DNA from: Streptomyces marincola
GTDB lineage: Bacteria > Actinomycetota > Actinomycetes > Streptomycetales > Streptomycetaceae
Assembly: GCF_020410765.1 (NCBI RefSeq)
Contig: NZ_CP084541.1
Location: forward strand, 5,103,001-5,167,000
DNA: 64,000 bases
Direction of reading: 5' to 3'
The stretch's first letter is position 1. Every line of letters begins with the position of its first letter. Under the pieces are notes generated by a model that saw only the letters and a list, made by a program, of their open reading frames with translations, searched no databases and was not told the origin of the DNA. Positions 1 through 8,451 of the stretch are shown here, piece by piece. Made by a program: the position numbers and the translations under genes.

Positions 1-252
1 CCCCGGCAGGCCGGCGCGCTGCACCTGCCGCACCGCACCGGGGAGGAACCGGCCGCGCCGCCCCCGGCGTCCTCCGACGCGTGGGAACACCGCTGGCTCG
101 CGCGCGGTCGCGGCGTCGAGGTCGCCGCGGTCCGCCCCGCCGCGCTGCTGCGCACCGTGCACCGGCTCGTGCGCGGCGTCCGGCGCGCCCCGCCGCGCGC
201 CGGGCGGCGCCAGGCGCGCGCGAGCGGATTCCTCACCTGGCCCGCGGCATGA
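1..252 (+). CDS. C-terminal end of an unidentified protein (partial at window edge)
   Basis: Frame 1 is open from the first base to a TGA at 250-252, giving the last 83 residues of a protein that begins outside the window. The fragment is Arg/Ala/Pro-rich, contains a WEHRWLARGRG stretch and ends FLTWPAA. I do not recognise a family. It lies 72 bp before a same-strand gene and probably belongs to the same transcription unit as the asparagine-synthetase-like gene that follows. The real frame is chosen because third positions are almost all G or C; the overlapping reading frame that starts at 81 looks like a shadow. Confidence 0.5.
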   Translation, partial: PRQAGALHLPHRTGEEPAAPPPASSDAWEHRWLARGRGVEVAAVRPAALLRTVHRLVRGVRRAPPRAGRRQARASGFLTWPAA

Positions 253-324
253 GGGCCGGGCCCGTCGGCCGCACCCCGCCGGCCACCGCGCCACCGGACC
301 ACGACGGAAGAAACGGAAGGCCCC

Positions 325-834
325 GTGTCCCAGCCGCCCAGGCGTGAGATCACCTACACGGACGAGTTGCTCGCCGACCGCTCCGTGCACCGCCGCTACT
401 CCGACGGCCGCTCCGAGTGGCGCAGCCGGGGCGCCGGCCGCATGGTGCACTGGCGCGACGACCGCGGTGCCCACGGCACCGACGAGCCGCTCGGCCGCGA
501 CCTCGTCAAGCGCGCGTACGCCGACGGCCGGGTGCTCTACGGCCGCGAGGGCGGCTGGGGCAGGACCCTGTGGAGCGACGGCGTGCTCACCGTCAACCGC
601 ACCTCTGCGGGCGGACGTTCCGGCGTCGCCGTCGCGGCGGTCGCGGGCGGGCTCGCGCTCGGCGCGATCGCCCTGCCGCCCACCGTCCTGGGCGCCGACG
701 AGGAGGAGGAGCTGCGGCGCGAGGCCGAGGCGCAGGGCGGCGCGGGCGGCGGCGGTGATCCCGGGGCCGACGAGGAGGGCGACTACGGCGACTGGGACGA
801 CACCGGCGGATTCGACGACGACGACTTCGGCTGA
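325..834 (+). CDS. Hypothetical single-pass membrane protein with aromatic-DG repeats
   Basis: A 169-aa protein with a GTG start preceded by GGAAGG. The first 100 residues are hydrophilic and carry a recurring Y/W-S/A-D-G pattern (RRYSDGR, RAYADGR, LWSDGV) that loosely recalls MORN-type repeats. One hydrophobic segment of about 25 residues follows (around 100-123), and then a Glu/Asp/Gly-rich tail ending in FDDDDFG. The topology is probably N-in with a short acidic tail outside, or the reverse. The stop TGA (832-834) is immediately followed by the ribosome binding site AGGAGGA of the asparagine-synthetase-like gene, so the two are co-transcribed. I recognise no named family; a role as membrane partner or substrate of the downstream amidotransferase-like enzyme is inference only. 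Confidence 0.7.
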   Translation: MSQPPRREITYTDELLADRSVHRRYSDGRSEWRSRGAGRMVHWRDDRGAHGTDEPLGRDLVKRAYADGRVLYGREGGWGRTLWSDGVLTVNRTSAGGRSGVAVAAVAGGLALGAIALPPTVLGADEEEELRREAEAQGGAGGGGDPGADEEGDYGDWDDTGGFDDDDFG

Positions 835-847
835 GGAGGAGCGAACC

Positions 848-2572
848 GTGGCGCGATGGGGCGCGTGCCTGGCGGCCCGCGATCCGGCAGGACCGCTCGG
901 CGCGGCCGGCGCCGGGTCGGTACGGGCCGTGGGGCGGCAGGCGTTCGGGCTGTTCGACGGCCCGGGACCGGCCAGCGGGCCGTTCGAGGCGGCCGGTCTC
1001 ACGGCGGTGGGCGAGGTGACGCTGTTCAACGCGGACCGGCTGCGCGCCCTGCTCGGCCAGGGCGCCGTGCCCCAGGACCGCACGGACGGCGAACTGCTGC
1101 TGCACGCCTACGCCAAGCTCGGAACGGCCGGACTCGCCGCGGCCGAGGGCATGTTCGCGCTCGCCGTCGCCGACGGCGACGAACTCGTCCTGATCCGCGA
1201 CCACGTGGGCGCGCGCACCCTGTTCTGGGCCCGCGCGGGCGACGCGTTCGCGGCGTCCACCTCGCTGCGCGCCCTGCGCCGCTGGCCCGGCGTGGACGCC
1301 GGGCTGCACCTGCCCGCGGTGCGCTCGTTCCTCACCTTCGCCTACCTGCCGGGCCGCGAGACGCTGCTGCGCGGCGTGCGGGAGGCGCTGCCTGGCCGCT
1401 GCCTGCGCCTGCGCGCCGACGGGAGCACGGCGGAGGAGACGTTCTGGGAGCCGGCGGAGGACGTGGCCGACCTGCCGCCGTCCGAGCACGCCGCCGCCCT
1501 GCGCGCGCTCCTCGAAGACGCCACCGCGCGCCGCCTGCCCGCCGCGGGACCGGCCGCCGTGCTGCTGTCGGGCGGCGTCGACAGCAGCCTGGTCACGGCG
1601 CTCGCCGCGCGGCTGCACGACGCGCCCGTGCACACCTACTCGATCGCCTTCGGCCCCGACACCCAGGACGAGCTGGGCTATTCGGGCCTGGTCGCCGCCC
1701 ACTGCCGCACCGGGCACCGCGTGCTGACCGTGCCGGGCTCCGCGGTCGCGGCCCGGCTGCCCGAGACCGTGGCCCTGCTCGACTCCCCGGTCGGCGACCC
1801 GCTGACCGTGCCGAACCTGCTGCTCGCCGAGGCCGTCGCGGCCGACGGGATGCGGGTGGTGCTCAACGGCGAGGGCGGCGACCCGGTGTTCGGCGGCCCG
1901 AAGAACCTGCCGATGCTCATCCACGAGCTGCACCGCGATGACCCCTCGCCCGGCGCGCGCGCCCGCGCGTACATCGACTCCTACCGCAAGTGCCACGGCG
2001 ACCTGCCGGTGCTGCTGACCCCCGACACGCTCGCCGCGCTCGACGGCGCCCCGCCCCCGGCGGACGCCGTCGCCCCCTACCTGCGCCCCGGGCGCATGAC
2101 CGGCCTGCTCAACCAGCTGCTGCACGCGAACCTGCGGACCAAGGGCGCGCACCACATCCTCACCAAGGTGGAACGCATCACCGCGGCCACCGGACTCGAA
2201 GGCCGCGCGCCGCTGTTCGACCGGGCGGTGGTCGACCACGCGTTCCGGGTGCCGCCCGGGCAGAAGCTGGCGGGCACCGCCGAGAAGTGGATCCTGAAGG
2301 AGGCGGTGCGCGACCTGCTGCCCGCCACCGTCGTCGACCGGCCCAAGAGCGGCATGCGGGTGCCGGTGCAGCAGTGGCTGAACGGGCCGCTGCGCGACCT
2401 CGGCCACGACCTGCTGCTGAGCCGCGCGGCCCGCGCCCGCGGCCTGTTCCGCCCCGACACCGTGCGCACGTGGCTGCGCGGCCGGGGCACGCTGCTGCCC
2501 CGGCAGGGCGGCAAGCTGTGGCTGGTGCTGACCCTGGAGCTGTGGCTGCGCTCGTTCGACATCGAGCCCTGA
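848..2572 (+). CDS. Asparagine synthetase-like protein (class II amidotransferase fold, no N-terminal Cys)
   Basis: A 574-aa protein from a GTG start at 848 placed 7 bp after AGGAGGA; reading further upstream in this frame would overlap the preceding gene. The N-terminal half resembles the glutamine-hydrolysing Ntn domain of AsnB (FALAVADGDELVLIRDHVG region), but the catalytic Cys that must follow the initiator Met is absent: the protein begins V-A-R-W-G. The C-terminal half is an AMP-forming synthetase domain with the PP-loop SGGVDSS at residues 241-247 and a second AsnB block (LEGRAPLFD). The fold is shared by AsnB, lasso-peptide cyclases and beta-lactam synthetases. Without the Cys it probably does not use glutamine, so ATP-dependent amide-bond formation on another substrate is the better guess. 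No precursor peptide or RRE/protease partner is visible nearby. Confidence 0.85.
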   Translation: MARWGACLAARDPAGPLGAAGAGSVRAVGRQAFGLFDGPGPASGPFEAAGLTAVGEVTLFNADRLRALLGQGAVPQDRTDGELLLHAYAKLGTAGLAAAEGMFALAVADGDELVLIRDHVGARTLFWARAGDAFAASTSLRALRRWPGVDAGLHLPAVRSFLTFAYLPGRETLLRGVREALPGRCLRLRADGSTAEETFWEPAEDVADLPPSEHAAALRALLEDATARRLPAAGPAAVLLSGGVDSSLVTALAARLHDAPVHTYSIAFGPDTQDELGYSGLVAAHCRTGHRVLTVPGSAVAARLPETVALLDSPVGDPLTVPNLLLAEAVAADGMRVVLNGEGGDPVFGGPKNLPMLIHELHRDDPSPGARARAYIDSYRKCHGDLPVLLTPDTLAALDGAPPPADAVAPYLRPGRMTGLLNQLLHANLRTKGAHHILTKVERITAATGLEGRAPLFDRAVVDHAFRVPPGQKLAGTAEKWILKEAVRDLLPATVVDRPKSGMRVPVQQWLNGPLRDLGHDLLLSRAARARGLFRPDTVRTWLRGRGTLLPRQGGKLWLVLTLELWLRSFDIEP

Positions 2573-2675
2573 ACGGGCACGGCGCCGCCGTTCCCGGACC
2601 GGAGCGCGCCGGTACCTGGCCGATGGTCGCCGCGACCCCGCGCCGGGCGCGGACGCGTGCCCGGCCGCCGGGCGG

Positions 2676-3878
2676 TCAGCCCTCGTTGAGGATGAGGGAG
2701 CGGATCGGTGCCGCCGCCGCGGCCCGCGCCCACTCGGTGAAGTCCGCGGGCAGCAGCGACAGGGTCAGCGCCCTGTGGTCCCGGTGCCGCCGCTGCGCCA
2801 AGCCGTCCTCGATGTGCTGCCTTCCCTCGTCGGCGAGCGCGACCAGCTCCCCGCCGATGACGACGTTCTTGACCAGCGAGACGTTCGCGATGGTCGCGAT
2901 CGTCGCGCCCAGCGCCCAGGCCGCCAGGCTCACCACGCCGAGCGCGACCGGCTCCCGCTGCCGCGCCAGCCCGATGACCTCGTCGAGCGTGACCGCCCGG
3001 TGCAGGCCGTGGGCCGCCGCGCCCAGGATCGACCGCGTGCTCAAGTAGGCGCCGACGCACCCACGGTGGCCCTCGGGGCACATCGGTCCCCCCGGATCGA
3101 GCACGTGGTGGCTGAACTCCCACTGGTCCGCGGGGGTCAGCGGCAGCGCCCGCCCCTGGACGACCAGCGCGTACCCGATGCCGGCGCCCACGGTCAGCAG
3201 CGCGAAGTCCGTCAGGTCACGGCCGCCGCCGAACCACGCCTGGGCCTGAGCGAGGGCGAACACGTCGTTCTCGACCGTGCACGGCACCGGCAGTGCCCGC
3301 GCCAGCAGTTCGGGCAGCGGGGCGCCCTCCCAGCCGAGGAACGGCGCGTCGAACAGCGCGGGTCCCGCCGGGTCCGCCGACTGCCGGTGGCCGCCGAGCG
3401 AGACACCCACCGCCAGGTGGGCCGGGCCGCCGGCGGCAAGGCGCTCGTTGAGCCCCGCGATCCGCGCGCAGACGTCGGCCGGGTCCCGGCTGTCGAGCGG
3501 TTCGTCCGCGCGGCGCAGCACGCGGGCCCGCAGGTCGGTGGTGACCGCGTGCAGCCGGTCGGCGGTGATCTTCACGCCCAGGAAACGGTGCTTGTCGGCC
3601 GCGACATCGAGCGGGCGCGTGGGACGCCCGTTGTCCGGATCGTGCACCACGCCGCGTTCGACGACCAGGCCCGAGTGCACCAGCGGCTTCGTGAGCCGGG
3701 TCAGGCTGCCGGTGGACATCCCCAGGGTGCGGGCGAGTTGGGTGCGCGTCTGCGGGCCGTTGACCAGAAGCTCCCGCAGGACGGGCCGGGCGGAATGAGC
3801 GACCGACCCCCACAGCCCAATGGACGAGCGAAGGCCGACCGCCCCGGATGGCGGGACCATGCGCGCAGCATAGGACAT
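2676..3878 (-). CDS. ROK-family transcriptional regulator
   Basis: A 400-aa protein with an N-terminal winged helix-turn-helix (residues about 20-75, QTRTQLARTLGMSTGSLTRL) followed by a ROK sugar-kinase-like domain. The kinase-like part keeps the ENDV stretch and the GAGIG glycine motif. The Cys-rich zinc motif typical of ROK proteins (CxCGxxGC) is degenerate here, reading C-P-E-G-H-R-G-C. I chose ATG 3878 because GGGAG lies just upstream; ATG 3860 is an alternative, and the frame stays open much further upstream. It is divergent from the sugar ABC operon at 4172 and likely controls it, and itself, through the 293-bp intergenic region in response to a sugar or sugar phosphate. Confidence 0.9.
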   Translation of the reverse strand: MSYAARMVPPSGAVGLRSSIGLWGSVAHSARPVLRELLVNGPQTRTQLARTLGMSTGSLTRLTKPLVHSGLVVERGVVHDPDNGRPTRPLDVAADKHRFLGVKITADRLHAVTTDLRARVLRRADEPLDSRDPADVCARIAGLNERLAAGGPAHLAVGVSLGGHRQSADPAGPALFDAPFLGWEGAPLPELLARALPVPCTVENDVFALAQAQAWFGGGRDLTDFALLTVGAGIGYALVVQGRALPLTPADQWEFSHHVLDPGGPMCPEGHRGCVGAYLSTRSILGAAAHGLHRAVTLDEVIGLARQREPVALGVVSLAAWALGATIATIANVSLVKNVVIGGELVALADEGRQHIEDGLAQRRHRDHRALTLSLLPADFTEWARAAAAAPIRSLILNEG

Positions 3879-3965
3879 CGCTCTCCCGCTCCGGCCCCTC
3901 CCGAGGCATCCTGCCGTGCCGCGACCGCATGGCCATGCGGGCCGCACCACAGCTCGAATCAGTTT

Positions 3966-4006
3966 CTTCGCGAAGCTTACTTTGTCGCATGCGTCGCAAC
4001 AAGTGA
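3966..4006. promoter_or_regulatory. Candidate operators between the ROK regulator and the sugar ABC operon
   Basis: Two dyads lie side by side in the divergent intergenic region. The first is the perfect 10-bp palindrome CTTCGCGAAG (3966-3975). The second is an imperfect dyad running from TTACTT at 3977 to AAGTGA at 4006, with ACTT...AAGT ends around a CGCATGCG centre. AT-rich dyads of this kind are usual ROK regulator targets. The binding protein is inferred from position only. Confidence 0.4.
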
Positions 4007-4171
4007 CGTGGACCGTCGAGGATTTATGCAGGAAGTAGTGACAGGAGGCCATACGTCACCTACCTTGACTTTGCCGCGAAGCCGACTTGGCCGATTCGGC
4101 GTGCCGACGGCACTCCCACCGCGCGTGCGCACGGGCCCACCGGGCCCGAGGGAACCCGAAAGAAGGTGTGT

Positions 4172-5455
4172 ATGTACAGGCGGATCCGGGCCCGAGCCGT
4201 CGCCCTCATGGGCGCGGCCGCGTTCCTCGCGGGCTGTTCGGGCGGACAGGCCGAGGACGGCGTCGTCACCCTGGACTACTGGTGCTGGAGCCAGTCCATG
4301 AGTGAGAAGGTCGAGGCGTTCAACGAGGCCCACCCGGACATCCAGGTGCGGCATACCGACGCGGGCGGCGGCGGGGACTCCTCGACCAAGCTGCTCACGG
4401 CCAGCCGGGCCGGCAACGCTCCCGACGTCTCCTGCGTGGAGTACCAGACCATCCCCGCCATGGTCGTCTCCGACGTGCTCGCGGACATCTCCGAGTACAC
4501 CGGCCCGGTCGAGGACGCGTTCAGTCCTGAGACCTGGCAGACCACCAGGTTCGACGGGCAGGTCTACGGCATCCCGCAGGACGTCGGCCCGATGGTGATG
4601 CTCTACAACCAGCGGCGTTTCGACGAACTCGGCCTCGAAGTCCCCCGCACCTGGGAGGAGTTCGCCGAGGTCGCGGCCGACGTCCGCGAGCGCGACCCGT
4701 CCTCCTACCTCGCCACGTTCGGCCCGACCGAGTTCGGCAACTTCGCCGGCCTCGCCCAGCAGGCCGGCGCCTCCTGGTGGTCGGTCGAGGACCGGCAGTG
4801 GACCGTCGGCATCGACGACGAACCCACGCTCCGGGTCGCCGAGTACTGGCAGGGACTCATCGATCAGGACCTGATCATGCCCGAACCGCTGCTGACACCC
4901 GAGTGGAACAACCGCGTCAACCAGGGCGAGATCCTGACCTGGCCCTCGGCGCTGTGGGCCCCCGGCGTGCTCTTCGGCGTGGCGGAACGGCAGGCGGGCG
5001 ACTGGGCCATCGCGCCCCTGCCGCACTGGGAGGGCGGCAGCCAGGACGTCGCGCTCCAGGGCGGCACGGCCCTGACCGTGACCAAGAACTCCGAGCACCC
5101 GCGCGAGGCCGCCGAGTTCGCCATGTGGATGAACACGGACGAGACCGCCTACACCATGCAGATCGCCGCCGGCCAGTACCCGGCGGCCATCGCCGGCCAG
5201 CAGGCCGCCGCCCAGGGGCCGCCGCCCGAACTCATGGCCAACCAGGAGGACTACTGGCAGGTCGCCACCGAGGCCGCCGCGAACACGGTCAGCGGCATCA
5301 CGTGGGGGCCCAACGTCAACACCGCCAGCGACGCCTTCGGCGACGCCATGACGGCCGCGGTCAGGGACGGCACCGGACTGCCCCGGGCGATCCGCGGCAC
5401 CCAGGACACCGTGGTCGGCGAGATGGAACGGGTCGGCTTCGATGTCGTGGAGTGA
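4172..5455 (+). CDS. Extracellular sugar-binding lipoprotein of an ABC transporter
   Basis: A 427-aa family 1 solute-binding protein. The signal peptide has a basic start (MYRRIRAR), a hydrophobic core and the lipobox LAGC with the lipidated Cys at residue 22, so the mature protein is membrane-anchored outside the cell. The body has the usual SBP features (LDYWCWSQS, NAPDVSCVEYQ, YGIPQDVGPMVMLYN). ATG 4172 is chosen over GTG 4166 because AGAAGG sits 5 bp upstream of the ATG. It is the first gene of a three-gene import operon with two permeases; there is no ATPase gene and no glycosidase, so a shared MsiK-type ATPase encoded elsewhere is expected. The exact sugar cannot be read from the sequence. 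Confidence 0.93.
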   Translation: MYRRIRARAVALMGAAAFLAGCSGGQAEDGVVTLDYWCWSQSMSEKVEAFNEAHPDIQVRHTDAGGGGDSSTKLLTASRAGNAPDVSCVEYQTIPAMVVSDVLADISEYTGPVEDAFSPETWQTTRFDGQVYGIPQDVGPMVMLYNQRRFDELGLEVPRTWEEFAEVAADVRERDPSSYLATFGPTEFGNFAGLAQQAGASWWSVEDRQWTVGIDDEPTLRVAEYWQGLIDQDLIMPEPLLTPEWNNRVNQGEILTWPSALWAPGVLFGVAERQAGDWAIAPLPHWEGGSQDVALQGGTALTVTKNSEHPREAAEFAMWMNTDETAYTMQIAAGQYPAAIAGQQAAAQGPPPELMANQEDYWQVATEAAANTVSGITWGPNVNTASDAFGDAMTAAVRDGTGLPRAIRGTQDTVVGEMERVGFDVVE

Positions 5456-5492
5456 ACACACCGAGCGGCCCGGCCCCGACGGCACGAGACAG

Positions 5493-6470
5493 GTGAACAC
5501 CACGATGACCCCAGCGGCCACCGTCGAGGAACGGGCCACCCGCGGCGAGCCCGCCGCGCCGCCGTCTCCCGTGCGGCACCGGAAGACCTTCGCCCCGCTG
5601 GTGCTGCTCGCGCCCGCGCTCGCCCTCTTCATCGCCTTCATGGCCATCCCCATCGGCTACGCGCTCTGGCTGAGCGCACAGGGGCTGCGCATCAAGGACG
5701 AGGGCATCTTCGGCATCCGCGGCGAAGTGTTCGTCGGCTTCGCCAACTACCGGCAGATCCTGTCCGACGGCGAGTTCTGGGCCGGCTTCCTGCGGCTGGC
5801 CGCCTACGGCCTGATCGCCGTTCCGCTCACGCTCGGCCTCGCGCTGCTGTTCGCGCTCCTGATCGACCACGGCAGCGCCCGGTTCAAGCGGTTCTCCCGG
5901 ACCGCCATCTTCCTGCCGTACGCGATCCCCGCCGTCGTCGCCTCGCTCATGTGGGGCTTCATGTACCTGCCCTCCACCAGCCCGTTCAGCCACCTGACCG
6001 AAGCCTGGGGCCTGGGCACCATCCCGTTCCTCGACGGCAACGCGATCTACCCGTCCATGGCCAACATCGCCATCTGGGGCGGCGTCGGCTTCAACATGAT
6101 CATCATCTACACCTCGCTGCGCGGCATCCCCGCCGAACTCTGCGACGCCGCCCGCATCGACGGGTGCACCGAATGGCAGATCGCCTGGCGGATCAAGGTC
6201 CCGCTGGTCGCCCCCGCCCTCGTGCTGACCGGCCTGTTCGCCCTCATCGGAACGCTCCAGGTGTACGGCGAGCCCACCATGCTCGCGCCCATGACCACGG
6301 AAATCTCGCAGACCTGGGTCCCGCTCATGCAGATCTACCGCGACGGCTTCATCCGCGACGACCTCCCCATGGCCGCCGCGGGCTCCGTCATCCTCGCCGT
6401 CGGCACGCTGGTCGTCTCGCTCATCCTGCTCAAGGCGACCCAGCGGCGCACCTCAGGAGGCATGCGGTGA
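5493..6470 (+). CDS. Sugar ABC transporter permease (MalF-like)
   Basis: A protein of about 325 aa with six predicted membrane segments, the first at LVLLAPALALFIAFMAIP. The cytoplasmic EAA loop that docks the ATPase reads DAARIDGCTEWQIAWRI. It belongs to the binding-protein-dependent inner membrane component family, MalF/UgpA type. The start is uncertain: GTG 5493 gives a short polar N-terminus, ATG 5505 has AGGTG upstream, and ATG 5442 would overlap the binding-protein gene. It overlaps the second permease by 4 bp (GTGA). Confidence 0.92.
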   Translation: MNTTMTPAATVEERATRGEPAAPPSPVRHRKTFAPLVLLAPALALFIAFMAIPIGYALWLSAQGLRIKDEGIFGIRGEVFVGFANYRQILSDGEFWAGFLRLAAYGLIAVPLTLGLALLFALLIDHGSARFKRFSRTAIFLPYAIPAVVASLMWGFMYLPSTSPFSHLTEAWGLGTIPFLDGNAIYPSMANIAIWGGVGFNMIIIYTSLRGIPAELCDAARIDGCTEWQIAWRIKVPLVAPALVLTGLFALIGTLQVYGEPTMLAPMTTEISQTWVPLMQIYRDGFIRDDLPMAAAGSVILAVGTLVVSLILLKATQRRTSGGMR

Positions 6471-7348
6471 CCGACCTCTCGCTGCGCCGCGACAACCGGC
6501 GCGCCACCATGCTGCCGCACCAGCGCGCCAAGATCCTGCCCACGGCCGTGCTGCTCATCGGCGCGTTCTACACGCTGGTGCCCGTCGCCTGGGTCCTGAT
6601 CGCCTCGACCAAGACGAACGCCGAACTCTTCTCCACGTTCACCTTCGCGCCCGGCAGCGGGCTGTGGGAGAACGTGCGGGACCTGTTCGCCTACGGGGAC
6701 GGCCAGTTCGTGACCTGGGCGGGCAACAGCCTGCTCTACGCGGGCGTCGGCTCCACCCTGTGCACCCTGATCTCCACGGCGGCCGGCTACGCGCTGGCCA
6801 AGTACCGCTTCCGGGGCCGCGACACCGTCTTCTACCTCATCCTCGCCGGCGTCCTGCTGCCCGGTATGACGCTCGCGATCCCGCAGTACATCATCATGAC
6901 CAAGGTCGACATGGTCGGCACCTACTGGTCCGTGCTGCTGCCCACGCTGATCTCGCCGTTCGGCATCTACCTCGCCCGCGTCTACGCCGAGGCGTCGGTG
7001 CCCGACTCCGTCATCGAGTCGGCCCGCATCGACGGCGCGAACGAGTACCGCATCTTCGGCTCCATCGGCCTGCCGATGATGCTGCCCGGCATGGTGACGA
7101 TCTTCATGCTCCAGTTCGTCGGCAACTGGAACAACTTCCTGCTGCCGTTCATCATGCTCGCCGACGAGAGCAAGTACCCCATCAACGTGGGCCTGTACAC
7201 GCTGCTCTCCAAGGGCTCGGGCGAACCCTCGCTCTACACCATGGCGATCATCGGCACCGCCGTCTCCGTCATCCCCCTCATCCTGCTGCTGCTGTTCCTC
7301 CAGCGCTTCTGGCGCCTGGACGTCATCAGCGGCGGCCTGAAGGGCTGA
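6467..7348 (+). CDS. Sugar ABC transporter permease (MalG-like)
   Basis: A 293-aa permease with an AGGAGG ribosome binding site 6 bp before GTG 6467, and the GTGA overlap couples it to the upstream permease. It has six predicted membrane segments, and its EAA loop reads ESARIDGANEYRIFGSIGLP. It is the MalG/UgpE-type half of the heterodimeric channel. It is the last gene of the import operon; the next gene belongs to a different functional group and has its own promoter-like sequence at 7413-7441. Confidence 0.93.
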   Translation: MTDLSLRRDNRRATMLPHQRAKILPTAVLLIGAFYTLVPVAWVLIASTKTNAELFSTFTFAPGSGLWENVRDLFAYGDGQFVTWAGNSLLYAGVGSTLCTLISTAAGYALAKYRFRGRDTVFYLILAGVLLPGMTLAIPQYIIMTKVDMVGTYWSVLLPTLISPFGIYLARVYAEASVPDSVIESARIDGANEYRIFGSIGLPMMLPGMVTIFMLQFVGNWNNFLLPFIMLADESKYPINVGLYTLLSKGSGEPSLYTMAIIGTAVSVIPLILLLLFLQRFWRLDVISGGLKG

Positions 7349-7412
7349 CCCCCTCCCGGCGCGGGGCGGCCACCTGAACGTGACCCCTTCGGGCCATTTC
7401 ACGAGCTGTTCG

Positions 7413-7441
7413 TTGCCGGGCATGACACGGCCGAGTACATT
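7413..7441 (+). promoter_or_regulatory. Candidate housekeeping promoter of the 7482-10779 genes
   Basis: TTGCCG (7413-7418) and TACATT (7436-7441) are separated by 17 bp, a good fit to the Streptomyces HrdB consensus, about 40 bp upstream of the ATG at 7482. Confidence 0.5.
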
Positions 7442-7481
7442 CCGTAACGCACCAGTCCGGAAGCATCACCTGGAGGTCGCC

Positions 7482-7751
7482 ATGTCCCGTCCCTGGGAGG
7501 CCGACCCCTCGGCCTTATTCGTGCACCGCCTGGGCAAGTCGGCCGAGGAACTGGGCCACACCGACGGCAAGACCGGCTGCCCCGACATCTGGCGACTCGA
7601 CAACGGCGACGTGGCCGTCATCGGGCGGGACCTCACGGACACCTACCTGCCCCGCCTGCCCGAGGGCGTGACCCTCGCCCCGGACGAGCGGCTCGTGATC
7701 CTCCCCGGCACCATGCTCAGCGCGGCGAAAGCGGACATCCCGGATGCCTGA
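7482..7751 (+). CDS. Small conserved-type protein of unknown function containing a TTA codon
   Basis: An 89-aa acidic protein; ATG 7482 follows GGAGG at 7472-7476. It has the motif IWRLDNGDVAVIGRDLT and no membrane segment. Similar small proteins commonly precede DUF6879-type genes in Streptomyces (from memory), and here it overlaps the next gene by 8 bp. Leu-12 is encoded by TTA (7515-7517), so translation should depend on the bldA tRNA and be limited to the developmental phase. The longer frame starting at 7380 lacks a ribosome binding site and runs through the promoter. Confidence 0.75.
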   Translation: MSRPWEADPSALFVHRLGKSAEELGHTDGKTGCPDIWRLDNGDVAVIGRDLTDTYLPRLPEGVTLAPDERLVILPGTMLSAAKADIPDA

Positions 7752-8376
7752 CCTCCTCCAACCACCCCACCTCGACCCGGCCCTGGGCGAGCGCCTGGAC
7801 AACGACGCCTACGAGCGTGACTTCTGGCAGCGCTACGCGAACCTCCACGGGCGCGACTCCTGGAAGCTGGAGCGGGGCCAGCACTTCGTCGAGCAGAACA
7901 GCCCGAGCCGGGAAGCGCTCGCGCGAGGCGACTGGGACAGCGCGATCCGGCTGCTCGACACCCGGCGCGAGGGCCTGCGCGAGGAGGGGGAGCAGGACCG
8001 CGAGCGGGGCACGGTCTTCCATCGCGTCCGCGTGGTCGAACGGCCGTTCACGCCTTACATCCAGTGGGAGCTGCACTCGCTGCGCCTCAACGCCGAGTAC
8101 GGCGAGGCCGTCCACGTGATCGACGCCGCCGACCTCACCGACGTGGAGCAGGGCAGCCCGCTGCCGGAACTCGTCGTCATCGGCAGCCGGACGCTCTACC
8201 AGGTCCTCTACACCGACGAAGGCGTGCTCGACGGCTGCATCCGCTTCACGGACATCGAACTCGTCGCGGGCTGGGAGCACACCATCCGGGTGCTGTTCAC
8301 GGCCGGCGAAGACCTCGACCGCTACTTCACCCGCGAAGTGGCCCCCCTCCCACCGCCCCGGCTGACGACGGAGTAG
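7744..8376 (+). CDS. DUF6879-like protein
   Basis: A 210-aa soluble protein resembling the actinobacterial DUF6879 family. It has SWKLERGQ near residue 40 and a central block, FHRVRVVERPFTPYIQWEL, that matches the family's R-V-R-V-V-x-x-P pattern. Members are usually found beside XRE/DUF397 pairs and have no established function. The ATG at 7744 overlaps the upstream 89-aa gene. The stop is TAG at 8374-8376 and the reading frame continues directly into the NB-ARC gene downstream, which is unusual (see findings). Confidence 0.75.
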   Translation: MPDLLQPPHLDPALGERLDNDAYERDFWQRYANLHGRDSWKLERGQHFVEQNSPSREALARGDWDSAIRLLDTRREGLREEGEQDRERGTVFHRVRVVERPFTPYIQWELHSLRLNAEYGEAVHVIDAADLTDVEQGSPLPELVVIGSRTLYQVLYTDEGVLDGCIRFTDIELVAGWEHTIRVLFTAGEDLDRYFTREVAPLPPPRLTTE

Positions 8377-8451
8377 ACGATCGACGGGCCCGAACACCAA
8401 GAGCAACGCCCCGGTGGCACGCGCTCCGAACTGTCCGGCTCGTCCCGCGAC

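Noticed and set aside
848..2572. Lasso peptide biosynthetic cluster
   Set aside because: The enzyme fits a cyclase-like state, but no precursor peptide, RRE protein or transglutaminase-like protease is present in the visible neighbours.
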